Origin: Rhizobiaceae bacterium
GTDB taxonomy: Bacteria; Pseudomonadota; Alphaproteobacteria; Rhizobiales; Rhizobiaceae
Assembly: GCA_023953905.1 (NCBI GenBank)
Contig: JAMLJA010000001.1
Coordinates: forward strand, 434,001 to 498,000
Length of the DNA: 64,000 bases
Reading direction: 5' to 3'
The first letter of the stretch is position 1. Every line of letters starts with the position of its first letter. Below the pieces are notes generated by a model. It worked only from the letters and a program-made list of their open reading frames with translations, was not told the origin of the DNA and ran no database searches. Position numbers and translations under genes: made by a program. Of the stretch, positions 34,712 through 44,202 are shown piece by piece.

Positions 34712-35605
34712 TTAACTCAAATTGTCTTTTTTTCCGGACCGGATGCCGTACCGAAATGCGCCTGTTAAGAAGCGCTGCATCGTCCGAACCGGGCGGTGGC
34801 GCGCTGCCTTGGCCAAGGGGAAAATTGCGCGCCATAACAGGCGTTCGAAAGCATATGTGTTGGCCGCTTGAAGCCAAAGATTCATGAGAGCGTCGTGTCG
34901 GTCGGAGTGCTTGAGCGCCTCGAATACCGATCTGTGCTTGTTCTCAAAAATCTCCGCAGAGCGCTCCACCACCGCGCCCAATTTCGCGCGACGGTTGTAT
35001 ATCTCGGCCAGCGGTTCTGACACGACTCCGATGGAATATCGGCGCGTGTAACGCAAAAGCCAGTCCCAGTCTTCAAAGCGCGGCAAGGCCTCGTCCAGAA
35101 GTCCGATCTCGTCGAAAATGGAGCGCGCGGCCATTTGAGTCGTCCCGGGACTCAAATCGCAGTCCATCGCGAGCCGGCGTGCCCAGTCGTCGCTCGTCTC
35201 CAGACGCTTCACGCGTGTTTCACCGTGGTCGAGAAGATGAATGATCGCGCCGGTGCAGCTTACAGGCGGCGCACCCACGCGAGACATCTCCAAAACCTGC
35301 TTCGCGAGCTTTTCCGGCAACCAGCTGTCATCGGAGTCTAGGAAAGCGATCAAATCGCCCCTCGCCTCGCGAATTCCGCTGTTGCGCGCCGCGGCTGCGC
35401 CGCCGTTGATTGTTCGCTGGACGACCCGCAGCCGCCGATCGCCCAAGGCGTGGCAGACCGCGACCGTACCGTCGGTTGAAGCGTCGTCGACCACGATGAT
35501 CTCAAAGTCGCCGAATGTCTGCTCAACGACGCTCGCCAGTGCCCGCTCTATCGTGGCCGCGCGATTATACGCCGGTATGATCACGCTGACTGCGGGGGCG
35601 CTCAT
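34712..35605 (-). CDS. Glycosyltransferase family 2
   Basis: GT2 enzyme of about 297 residues. It begins MSAPAVSVIIPAYNRAATIERAL, followed by VVDDASTDGT and FLDSDDSWLPEK; EDWDWLLRYTRRY is the typical acceptor-side motif. ATG at 35605 overlaps the upstream stop by 4 bases (ATGA); the longer open frame to 35779 lies inside the upstream gene. It is the last intact gene before the 34.2-34.6 kb scar. Confidence 0.9.
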   Translation of the reverse strand: MSAPAVSVIIPAYNRAATIERALASVVEQTFGDFEIIVVDDASTDGTVAVCHALGDRRLRVVQRTINGGAAAARNSGIREARGDLIAFLDSDDSWLPEKLAKQVLEMSRVGAPPVSCTGAIIHLLDHGETRVKRLETSDDWARRLAMDCDLSPGTTQMAARSIFDEIGLLDEALPRFEDWDWLLRYTRRYSIGVVSEPLAEIYNRRAKLGAVVERSAEIFENKHRSVFEALKHSDRHDALMNLWLQAANTYAFERLLWRAIFPLAKAARHRPVRTMQRFLTGAFRYGIRSGKKDNLS

Positions 35606-36645
35606 TCGAGACCGAAAGTCTGGGCAAGCACGCGCGACCGGCGGTATCGCGGCGGCAGAAGGGGATCGATGAGCCGGTGGCACCAGCCGGAAACCGGCTG
35701 CAACAGGGCATAGCCAAGATGGGTCATCGAGCGGCGCTGTGTCTGATGTGCGAGCTTTGGCCAAACTGGCAAATGCCAATAGGATGCAGCGGCATAGCGC
35801 AGGCTTGGAACGCCCGAATGCCTGAGCCCCAGAAGCGCAGCCTGATAATAGGCGGCGCTCAGTGCCTGCCCCCTCATGGCCTGCACATCTGTCGGCAAAT
35901 CGCTTCTGGCGAAGATGCGCCTGACAAGTTCGATCTTCGCGTTTGCTAGCTTGCTGCCGTCAATCGTCGCGGTCGTTCCGGACGCATGCGAACGCCAAGT
36001 TGCGAGAACCTCGGGAATTCGCTGGACCGGCGCACCATTCAGGCCGAGCCGTAGCCAGAAATCGAAATCCGACAGCCCCTCGGCACGCGGGTCCCTCCAC
36101 GGTTCACCCGCGACCGCATCTTTGCGAAAGAACGCGCCCGGTCCGGGGATGCAGAAGTGCTCCGCAAGCATGGCCTGGTAAGAATAGGAAGCTGTGCGCA
36201 CCGTCCTGATCGAACCCCCTGATGCGTCGATCATCCGCCAATCGGGATATGCGCCAACGAGCTCGGGCCGCTCCTGAAACGCGCGCTTCATCCTTCTGAC
36301 CAGCCCGGCCAGGACAGGATCGTCAGCATTCACCACGCATACGAGACTGTTGCTTGTTGCCGCCACGCCCGCATTTACCGCCGCAATCTCGCCTCTGCGC
36401 TCCTGCCTGATGACTTGAAAGCCGTGAGCCCGGCTGAGATCTTCCAGAAGAGCCGTAGTGCCGTCCGTCGATCCATCGTCGATCACGATGTATTCGTCGG
36501 TGGATTCCAGTTGTGAAACCACCGAGATGACTGTTTCGGTAATATAGCTCGCGGCATTCCAGACAGGCGTGACGATGGAAACCCTTGGTGTCACGGTGTC
36601 CGGCATGGAAAGCAATTCTTCGCCCATCCTAGCCCAGCGCTTCAT
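35602..36645 (-). CDS. Glycosyltransferase family 2
   Basis: GT2 enzyme of up to 347 residues with VSIVTPVWNAASYITETVISVVSQL near the start, VIDDGSTDGT, and VVNADDPVLAG in place of the usual DxD. DFDFWLRLG near residue 200 is the acceptor-side motif. The start is unclear: ATG 36645 overlaps the upstream gene by 17 bases, ATG 36627 follows its stop directly, and ATG 36606 is also possible. Coupled to the downstream GT2 gene. Confidence 0.88.
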   Translation of the reverse strand: MKRWARMGEELLSMPDTVTPRVSIVTPVWNAASYITETVISVVSQLESTDEYIVIDDGSTDGTTALLEDLSRAHGFQVIRQERRGEIAAVNAGVAATSNSLVCVVNADDPVLAGLVRRMKRAFQERPELVGAYPDWRMIDASGGSIRTVRTASYSYQAMLAEHFCIPGPGAFFRKDAVAGEPWRDPRAEGLSDFDFWLRLGLNGAPVQRIPEVLATWRSHASGTTATIDGSKLANAKIELVRRIFARSDLPTDVQAMRGQALSAAYYQAALLGLRHSGVPSLRYAAASYWHLPVWPKLAHQTQRRSMTHLGYALLQPVSGWCHRLIDPLLPPRYRRSRVLAQTFGLE

Positions 36646-37753
36646 ATAGGGACGCGTGTTCCCGGCGATAGGCCTCTATGGAGAAGCGGGCCTTGGTAAG
36701 GTCGCAGGCCCGCCGCCAGATCGGACTTGCCTTTCCCTGATCTAGCCCGGTCGCGATTGCGCGCGCCAGAGCCATGTGATTCGAAGGCGGAACGAGCGCC
36801 GAGCGTGGAATGTCGAGACGCGCAATGTCGCCGACATCAGTCGCGGCTATGGGCAATCCGCAGAACAAGGCCTCCAGCACAACCATTGGCATTGCCTCCG
36901 CATAGGCCGACCCCGATACGATTATATCGATCGCCGCCAGAAGTTCTGCAATGTCGTCGCGCATGTCGACGAGGACTGTGCGCTCCATTACCCCCGCACG
37001 CTCAAGTGCGTCGGCGAGTTCGGCATTCTTGAGCGACATACCCGCACCGGCAAGCAGAAGCCGGATGCCGGACTGGGTTCGCGCGCATTCAGCCACTGCG
37101 GCAAAGGTGTTGGGCAAATCCTTCTGCGGGTGAAACCGTGCGAAAACGCCAACCACTTGGTCGGTCTCGCGAAATCCAAGCCCTCGTCGCATGGCGATGA
37201 CCTCCTCCGGCGGCAGCGTCCTGAAGCGGTTCGCATCGACCCCATTGTCGATCACCATTGCGATGTCGCGCCTGTATCCGCGCGTTTCGTGAGCCGCCCG
37301 CGCGCTTTCAGCGCAATAGACGATGCGGTCAGGGAGCCAGCGGGAAAGCAGCCCGCACAGACATTCCGCGCTTCGGAGCGCCCCGCGCATTCCCTTCGAT
37401 GGCATAAAGGTATTGTGGATCGACCAAACGACCTTGTCGACATGAGGCCGCGCATAAAGCGTCGCCAGCATCCCGTAATAAAGCCAGCCGTGAACGATGC
37501 GCACGTCCTCGCTCTTGATGATCGCCCGAATTGCACGCCAGGCCAGAGCGAAGCGAAGGAAGGAGACAAATCTACGACGCCGCGTGAACCCGAGTGTGCG
37601 CAGATCGATCCCTTCCTGGAACAACGCCTCGTCAAACAGTGTCAGTACGATATGGCGCTGACCATCCGCGGGACGCGTTGCCAGCGACTGCAGGAGCCTT
37701 TCAGCTCCGCCCTGGCCCATCGTGGGAATGATATGAAGTATGACGAGGGACAT
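36629..37753 (-). CDS. Glycosyltransferase family 4
   Basis: Retaining GT-B enzyme of 374 residues. The N-terminal domain opens ILHIIPTMGQGGAERLLQSLA, typical of GT4. The donor-binding part has VGVFARFHPQKD near 210 and the EX7E motif in EAMPMVVLEALFCGLPIAATDVGDIA near 300. It lies 15 bases after the WecB-type epimerase gene, so probably uses or extends the amino sugar made by it. Confidence 0.92.
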   Translation of the reverse strand: MSLVILHIIPTMGQGGAERLLQSLATRPADGQRHIVLTLFDEALFQEGIDLRTLGFTRRRRFVSFLRFALAWRAIRAIIKSEDVRIVHGWLYYGMLATLYARPHVDKVVWSIHNTFMPSKGMRGALRSAECLCGLLSRWLPDRIVYCAESARAAHETRGYRRDIAMVIDNGVDANRFRTLPPEEVIAMRRGLGFRETDQVVGVFARFHPQKDLPNTFAAVAECARTQSGIRLLLAGAGMSLKNAELADALERAGVMERTVLVDMRDDIAELLAAIDIIVSGSAYAEAMPMVVLEALFCGLPIAATDVGDIARLDIPRSALVPPSNHMALARAIATGLDQGKASPIWRRACDLTKARFSIEAYRREHASLYEALG

Positions 37754-37768
37754 GCCACCAGCCCCAGA

Positions 37769-38893
37769 TCACGCCTTTCGCCAGACGACCCGGTTCACAA
37801 AGCCGATATAGCTGAGGACGATGTTGAGCACCTTGCGCGACACCGCGCCACCCTCATAGTCATTCACAGGGGCCGGACGCGGCAGATCACCCGCCATGGC
37901 AATCTCGACAGCGCCAAGCACGCCCTCTCGGTCCAGATCACACATGATCAATGTGCCTGCATCCATGCCTTCGGGCCGTTCATGCGCCTGCCGGATGGTT
38001 ACGGCACGCAGGCCAAGCAATGCGCCTTCCTCGGTGATCGTCCCGCTATCGGAGATGACGCAGGCGGCCTGCATCTGCAGATTGACATAGTCGAAGAAGC
38101 CAAATGGCGGCAGGAACGAGATGAGCGGATTGACGTCGCGCTGCTGCATCTCTTCCATGCGCTTGCGCGTGCGGGGATGCGTGGAGACGATGACCTGATG
38201 GCCGTAGGTTTCGGCCAGACCATTCAGCGAATCCAGCAGCGCGGCCAGTCGATCCGGCGCGTCGACATTCTCCTCGCGATGACTGGACACGAGAAAGTAG
38301 GATCCGGCCGTGAGTTCCAGCCGCTCGAGAATATCCGAACCCCGGATCGACGGCTCGAAATGCTCAAGCACCTCCTGCATGTGCGATCCGACCTTGAAGA
38401 TGCGGTCCTGAGGCAGCCCTTCCGCGATCAGATAGCGGCGCGCGTGCTCGGTAAGCACCATGTTGATGTCGGACAGATGATCGATGACCTTACGGTTCAG
38501 CTCTTCCGGAACACGCTGGTCGAAACAGCGATTGCCGGCTTCCATATGGAATACCGGTATCTTCAGCCTCTTTGCGGCAATCACCGACATGCCGGAATTG
38601 GTGTCTCCATAGATGAGAATGGCGTCGGGACGCACTTTGAGGAGCACATCCTCGACCTTCACCAGAATGTCGGCAATCGTCGATACCGAGCTTGCGCCGG
38701 CGGCACCCAGATAGAAGTCCGGCTGCCGGATTCCGAGTTCGTCGAAGAAGACCTGGTTCAACTGATGGTCGAAATTCTGCCCCGTATGGACCAGAACGTG
38801 ATCCATGTGCTTCTCGAAAAGGGCGATGACACGGCACATCTTGATGAGCTCGGGCCGCGTTCCAACGATCGTCAGAATCTTGTACTTGCTCAT
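37769..38893 (-). CDS. UDP-HexNAc 2-epimerase, WecB/CapG type
   Basis: Non-hydrolysing UDP-N-acetyl-hexosamine 2-epimerase of 374 residues. It has IVGTRPELIKM at the start, GDTNSGMSVIAAKRL, HMEAGNRCFDQRVPEELNR, the active-site SSHREENVD, and the nucleotide loop DSGTITEEGALLGLRAVTIR. It follows a CapE-type dehydratase, so the likely role is C2 epimerisation of a 6-deoxy intermediate in UDP-L-FucNAc or UDP-L-QuiNAc synthesis (CapG/WbjD-like) rather than ManNAc formation. Confidence 0.9.
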   Translation of the reverse strand: MSKYKILTIVGTRPELIKMCRVIALFEKHMDHVLVHTGQNFDHQLNQVFFDELGIRQPDFYLGAAGASSVSTIADILVKVEDVLLKVRPDAILIYGDTNSGMSVIAAKRLKIPVFHMEAGNRCFDQRVPEELNRKVIDHLSDINMVLTEHARRYLIAEGLPQDRIFKVGSHMQEVLEHFEPSIRGSDILERLELTAGSYFLVSSHREENVDAPDRLAALLDSLNGLAETYGHQVIVSTHPRTRKRMEEMQQRDVNPLISFLPPFGFFDYVNLQMQAACVISDSGTITEEGALLGLRAVTIRQAHERPEGMDAGTLIMCDLDREGVLGAVEIAMAGDLPRPAPVNDYEGGAVSRKVLNIVLSYIGFVNRVVWRKA

Positions 38894-38939
38894 AGAGACC
38901 GCCTCTTTCCTCGCCAGAAGCTTGAGAGATTCCGGGCGC

Positions 38940-39986
38940 TCATTTTGCCAGCTCGTCCTTGATGTAAGGCAGTTCGCGCAGCAGGGCGATCACGCCGTCC
39001 AGGTCCAGAACAGTTGTGTTATCGGAGGTGTAATCGTCCATCGACGACAGCTCCTTCTGTCCCTTGCTGAAGTAATTGGCGTAATTCATGTCCCGATCAT
39101 CGGCCGGTATGCGGTAGTAATCCCCAAGGTCCTCGGCGCGCGATATTTCCTCGCGCGAGATCAGGGACTCGTACCTCTTTTCGCCATGCCGCGTTCCAAT
39201 CACCTGAACGGGAACATCGCTCTTGAATATCTGCTTCACGGCCTCGGCAAGGACGCCAATGCTGGCGGAAGGTGCCTTCTGCACGAAAAGATCGCCTTGG
39301 CGCGCATTCTTAGCTGCATAGAGGACGAGGTCCACGGAATCCTCCAGCGACATCAGGAACCGTGTCATGTTGGGGTCGGTCACGGTAATCGGACGCCCCG
39401 CCTTCACCTGCGACACGAATAGCGGGATGACCGAACCACGCGACGCCATGACATTCCCATAGCGCGTCGCGCAAAGCACGGTACGCCCGGTCGTGAGTGC
39501 CCGCGCCTTGGCGATCGTCAGCTTCTCCATGAGGGCTTTTGTCATGCCCATCGCGTTGATCGGATAAACGGCTTTGTCGGTCGAAAGCACGATTACTCTC
39601 GGAACACCCAGCCGCACCGCCGTATCCAACACATTCTCGGCGCCCAGCACATTAGTGCGGATCGCTTCCATCGGATAAAACTCGCAGGACGGCACCTGCT
39701 TAAGGGCCGCGGCATGGAAGATGATGTCCACATCCGCCATGGCAGCCGGCAAGGATGACGCCTCCCGGACATCGCCCAGATAGAATTTCACGCGGTCGGT
39801 CTTGAGTTCGATCCGCATGTCCTCCTGTTTTTTCTCGTCACGGCTGAAGACACGTATCTCCTTGAACCGCATTCCGAGAAAGCGGTTCAGTACGGCCGTG
39901 CCGAATGACCCCGTCCCTCCGGTGATCAGTGCGATCTTCCCTTCGGTGTCAGCCATCGAGATGGGAGAGGAATCGGGAACAGTCAT
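38940..39986 (-). CDS. UDP-GlcNAc 4,6-dehydratase/5-epimerase, CapE type
   Basis: Extended SDR of about 348 residues. The NAD motif GGTGSFGTAV is followed by FHAAALKQVPSCEFYPMEA and STDKAVYPINAMGMTKALMEK. In that segment the usual catalytic Tyr is replaced by Met with Lys four residues on, the hallmark of inverting CapE/FlaA1/WbjB enzymes. It makes the 4-keto-6-deoxy intermediate for L-FucNAc or L-QuiNAc. The start ATG at 39986 has GGAG 7 bases upstream; the frame is open to 40007. First gene of the minus-strand polysaccharide operon. Confidence 0.92.
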   Translation of the reverse strand: MTVPDSSPISMADTEGKIALITGGTGSFGTAVLNRFLGMRFKEIRVFSRDEKKQEDMRIELKTDRVKFYLGDVREASSLPAAMADVDIIFHAAALKQVPSCEFYPMEAIRTNVLGAENVLDTAVRLGVPRVIVLSTDKAVYPINAMGMTKALMEKLTIAKARALTTGRTVLCATRYGNVMASRGSVIPLFVSQVKAGRPITVTDPNMTRFLMSLEDSVDLVLYAAKNARQGDLFVQKAPSASIGVLAEAVKQIFKSDVPVQVIGTRHGEKRYESLISREEISRAEDLGDYYRIPADDRDMNYANYFSKGQKELSSMDDYTSDNTTVLDLDGVIALLRELPYIKDELAK

Positions 39987-40041
39987 GGTCACTCCAGCGG
40001 GAATCAATACAGGGCGCGCTGCCTGCGCTTAGACACTCTGA

Positions 40042-40061
40042 CCCCATTGGCCAATGGGGTG
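40042..40061. promoter_or_regulatory. 20-base perfect palindrome upstream of the capE-type gene
   Basis: ACCCCATTGG followed directly by its exact complement, 56 bases before the start of the polysaccharide operon. The lack of a spacer favours a protein-binding site over an RNA hairpin. The cognate regulator is not identified. Confidence 0.55.
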
Positions 40062-40283
40062 CAATCGCAGGAAGCCTGCCCAAGGGCCGACGAAAGGGCT
40101 GAGCCAACAGACTTCTTGGCGCGAACCGTTAACGTAATGTTAACGAACACGCGAAGAAGGAACGCCCGATCCGGCGCTGCAGACAGCATGCGTCCAACCG
40201 TCACATCGCGGCGCAACCCGGGAATCGGCGACGCCCTTCGAAAAGCTGTTCACGCTGCGTGACGTATGTCAGGATCTGCCGGG

Positions 40284-40670
40284 ATGACCCCAAAAAGCCG
40301 AATTCTCATCATGGACTTCGACTTCTTCTCGTCCATCGGCGGGGGGCAGGTCTTCTATCGGCGTGTCGTCGAACGCAATCCGTATGCAGATTTCTACTAT
40401 CCGTCGCGCGGCAAGGATGTTGAGGCCAAGCGCAGCGGCGAATTGCCGGACAACGCCCATCCGGTGCTGATTTCCGACCTGACACTCGAGCAGTTCTCCC
40501 GACTTTCCCAGAGTGGTCTGCACTGGACCTCTGTCCACTATATGAAGCTCATCATTGGAGTTGCTGTCGCATTTCAGGGACGCACCTTCGACGCAGTGGA
40601 TTTTCCTTCATTTTTTCCCGCGCTCCATGTTGCGCGCAGCGTGTTCTCGGCTTTCGCTGGGTTTCGGATT
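40284..40670 (+). pseudogene. 5' remnant of a glycosyltransferase gene
   Basis: An open frame (40266-40709, ATG at 40284) encodes RILIMDFDFFSSIGGGQVFY and continues through FDAVDFPSFFPALHVARSVFS. This resembles the N-terminal domain of GT4-like enzymes (GGGQ loop). After about 40650 the frame loses sense and ends in TGA at 40707, while another frame continues as a GT2 tail. The nucleotide-binding half of the enzyme is missing. Divergent from the capE-type gene. Confidence 0.6.
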
Positions 40671-41068
40671 TCGACTTCTGGCTTCGCGCCACCGCACATG
40701 GTCCAATGATCCACATACCAAGGATCCGAGGCTATTGGCGCCATCACGATAATTCGGCCACGAACTCTGGCCGGCGCGTTGCGATGGCCGACGAACGTAT
40801 CCGCCTCGCCGCCAAGCATCTGGAGAGCGCCGGGTTCAAGGAAAAGGGTCGGCGCAGGGTGATGGCCGCTGCGCATCTGACTGCTGGCGCGATCATTGCC
40901 CGCAATGATGATGCGGCCGCATTCCATCATTTTGCCGCCGCCAGGCAATTGGACCGGGAGTTTCTGGATCAACTGCCGGAAAACATGGCGGCATATCCGT
41001 CGCTATGGCCGCTTGAAGTGCAATCGGTGCTGGATCTTCAGAACATCGCCCAAAGCTCCGCTCGCTGA
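40646..41068 (+). pseudogene. 3' remnant of a glycosyltransferase family 2 gene
   Basis: In a frame different from the upstream fragment the sequence reads LGFRWVSDFDFWLRATAHGP then MIHIPRIRGYWRHHDNSATN. DFDFWLRAT is the acceptor-side GT2 motif also present in the active gene at 35602, and GYWRHH is a common GT2 follow-on. No GT2 N-terminal Rossmann half precedes it. The ATG at 40706 could still allow a 120-residue product, but it would lack the donor site. Probably a deletion scar joined to the 40284 fragment. Confidence 0.6.
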
Positions 41069-41141
41069 GCGACCAGCCTCCGGACTGACGCCCGCTCGCG
41101 GCTGAAAATTCGAGCACCTGACTCCAACGGCTGCAGAAGCG

Positions 41142-41175
41142 AAAAGGCCGGCGGGAGATCGCTCCCCCGCCGGCC
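41142..41175 (-). terminator. Intrinsic terminator of the glycerol operon
   Basis: Perfect 10-base GC stem GGCCGGCGGG / CCCGCCGGCC with a 10-base loop, followed on the minus strand by TTTTC. It starts 21 bases after the glpV stop codon. It also separates the operon from the plus-strand glycosyltransferase remnant. Confidence 0.85.
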
Positions 41176-41196
41176 AGGTCTCATCGTGACTAAGGA

Positions 41197-42918
41197 TTAC
41201 TGCCAGCTCTTGACCAACTCGTCGTAGTTGACGGTCATCGGCTTTTCTTTTTCGTTCTCGATCTTCAGCTGTGGAGCAAGGTTGCCCTTCGCAACGGCGT
41301 CCTTGTTCCAGTATTCGAGATCATGCTCCTCGGCCAGTTTCGGCCCGATATCGCCCTGGATTCCGGCGCGCTCGAGACGCTCCAGCACCTTCTCCTGCTC
41401 GGCACACAGCGAGTCCATCGCCTCCTGTGCGCTCTTGGCGCCCGACGAAGCATCGCCAATCGCCTGCCACCAGAGCTGAGCCAGCTTCGGATAGTCCGGA
41501 ACATTGGTGCCGGTGGGCGACCACTGTACGCGGGCTGGCGAACGGTAGAACTCGATCAGACCGCCGAGTTCCGGTGCGCGCTTGGTGAAGGAATCATGCT
41601 GGATCGAGCTTTCGCGGATGAGCGTCAGCCCGACATGGCTCTTCTTCACGTCGACCGTCTTGGAGGTAACGAACTGCGCATAGAGCCAGGCGGCCTTGGC
41701 GCGGTCGTCAGGCGTGGACTTGAGCAGGGTCCATGAACCCACGTCCTGATAACCGAGCTTCATACCGTCCTTCCAGTAGACGCCATGCGGCGACGGCGCA
41801 AAGCGCCATTTCGGCGTGCCGTCCTCGTTCATCACCGGCAGACCGGGCTTGACCATGTCGGCGGTGAAAGCCGTGTACATGAACATCTGCTGAGCAATCT
41901 CGCCCTGGGCCGGAACCGGGCCCGATTCGCCGAAGGTCATGCCCTGAGCCGCCGCAGGTGCATAGGCCTTCAGCCAGTCGAGATATTTCTGGATGGCATA
42001 GACGGATGCCGGTCCGTTGGTGTCCCCGCCACGCGCCACGCAGGAGCCAACGGGACGCGAGTTCTCATCGACCTTGATGCCCCATTCGTCGACGGGAAGA
42101 CCATTCGGCAGGCCCTTGTCGCCATTGCCGGCCATCGACAGCCAGGCATCGGTGAAGCGCCATCCAAGGGATGGATCCTTCTTGCCGTAGTCCATGTGGC
42201 CATAGACCTTCTTGCCGTCGATCTCGCGGCCGGTGAAGAACTCGGCGATGTCCTCATAGGCTGACCAATTGACCGGAACGCCGAGGTCGTAGCCGTATTT
42301 TTCCTTGAAATCAGCCTTGTTCTTCTCGTCGTTGAACCAGTCGTACCGGAACCAGTAGAGGTTCGCGAACTGCTGGTCGGGCAGCTGATAGAGCTTGCCG
42401 TCAGGTGCGGTGGTGAATTTCAGGCCGATGAAGTCGTCGAGGTCGAGACCTGGATTGGTCACGTCCTTGCCCTCATTGGCCATCCAGTCGGTCAGCGAGC
42501 GGGCCTGCTGGTAGCGCCAATGGGTGCCGATAAGGTCCGGACTGTTGACATAGGCGTCATAGATGTTCTCGCCCGACTGCATCTGGGTTTGCAGCTTTTC
42601 GACGACGTCGCCTTCACCGATCAGATCGTGTGTGATCTTGATGCCAGTGATGTCGGAGAACGCCTTGGCCAGCGTCTTGGATTCATATTCGTGGGTGGTG
42701 ATGGTTTCGGACACCACCTTGATATCCATACCGGCGAAGGGTTTCGCCGCATCGATGAACCACTGCATTTCCTTTTCCTGGTCGGCGCGCGAAAGCGACG
42801 ACAAATCGCCGATCTCGCTATCCAGGAATGCTTTCGCTTCGTCCATGCCCGCAAAGGCCTGCCCGGCGCCCAGAAGCAGGACGATGGCAGTCGTTGATGA
42901 CAGTAAGTGCCGTCTCAT
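41197..42918 (-). CDS. glpV: Glycerol ABC transporter substrate-binding protein
   Basis: Large family-1 solute-binding protein of 573 residues. The signal peptide is residues 1-23 (ends GQAFAG). Family features are FADITGIKITHD-like SDITGIKITHDLIGEGDVVEKLQTQ and the tryptophan-rich C-terminal segment SPARVQWSPTGTNVPDYPKLAQLWWQAIGDA. ATG at 42918 has GGGAGG upstream. It is the last gene of a set matching the glpDSTPQUV operon of Rhizobium leguminosarum, which takes up glycerol by an ABC system instead of the GlpF facilitator. Confidence 0.92.
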   Translation of the reverse strand: MRRHLLSSTTAIVLLLGAGQAFAGMDEAKAFLDSEIGDLSSLSRADQEKEMQWFIDAAKPFAGMDIKVVSETITTHEYESKTLAKAFSDITGIKITHDLIGEGDVVEKLQTQMQSGENIYDAYVNSPDLIGTHWRYQQARSLTDWMANEGKDVTNPGLDLDDFIGLKFTTAPDGKLYQLPDQQFANLYWFRYDWFNDEKNKADFKEKYGYDLGVPVNWSAYEDIAEFFTGREIDGKKVYGHMDYGKKDPSLGWRFTDAWLSMAGNGDKGLPNGLPVDEWGIKVDENSRPVGSCVARGGDTNGPASVYAIQKYLDWLKAYAPAAAQGMTFGESGPVPAQGEIAQQMFMYTAFTADMVKPGLPVMNEDGTPKWRFAPSPHGVYWKDGMKLGYQDVGSWTLLKSTPDDRAKAAWLYAQFVTSKTVDVKKSHVGLTLIRESSIQHDSFTKRAPELGGLIEFYRSPARVQWSPTGTNVPDYPKLAQLWWQAIGDASSGAKSAQEAMDSLCAEQEKVLERLERAGIQGDIGPKLAEEHDLEYWNKDAVAKGNLAPQLKIENEKEKPMTVNYDELVKSWQ

Positions 42919-42993
42919 TGGTTTTCCTCCCGTTGCAGTTTCAAGTTCCATCGGGAGCGCCGTGTCTGGCGCATCCGATCATTTCTGCACGCC

Positions 42994-43275
42994 CTAGACG
43001 TAGCGAAATACGCAGATCGCGTAGACTACGGACAGAGCGAGAGCCCACCACAGGTTGGGTCCGACAAGACCCAGCCAGGCGAGGTGGATGAAAGCGCTGC
43101 CAAGCAGCGAGATGAAAAGCCGATCGCCGCGCGTCGTTTCGAAGTGCAGGATTCCGACGCGCGGGTTGCCGCCTGGCGACACATATTCCCAGACCGCCAT
43201 GCCGATCAGAAGCGCCAGGATCGTGGTGAAGAAGATCGCGGTTGGAAGCGTCCATGCCATCCATTGCAGATCCAT
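42994..43275 (-). CDS. glpU: Small membrane protein of the glycerol ABC transporter (DUF2160)
   Basis: 93-residue protein with three hydrophobic segments (about 5-30, 50-68, 72-90) and the conserved GILHFETTRGDRLFISLL loop of the DUF2160 family. The gene lies 2 bases after glpQ and before glpV, the position of glpU in rhizobial glp operons. Exact role in the transporter is unknown. Confidence 0.88.
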   Translation of the reverse strand: MDLQWMAWTLPTAIFFTTILALLIGMAVWEYVSPGGNPRVGILHFETTRGDRLFISLLGSAFIHLAWLGLVGPNLWWALALSVVYAICVFRYV

Positions 43276-43277
43276 GG

Positions 43278-44201
<924 letters not shown>

Positions 44202-44202
44202 C

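Noticed and set aside
36776..38962. 728-codon plus-strand open frame across the GT4 and WecB-type genes
   Set aside because: It is a GC-rich antisense shadow; both minus-strand genes have clear family motifs.
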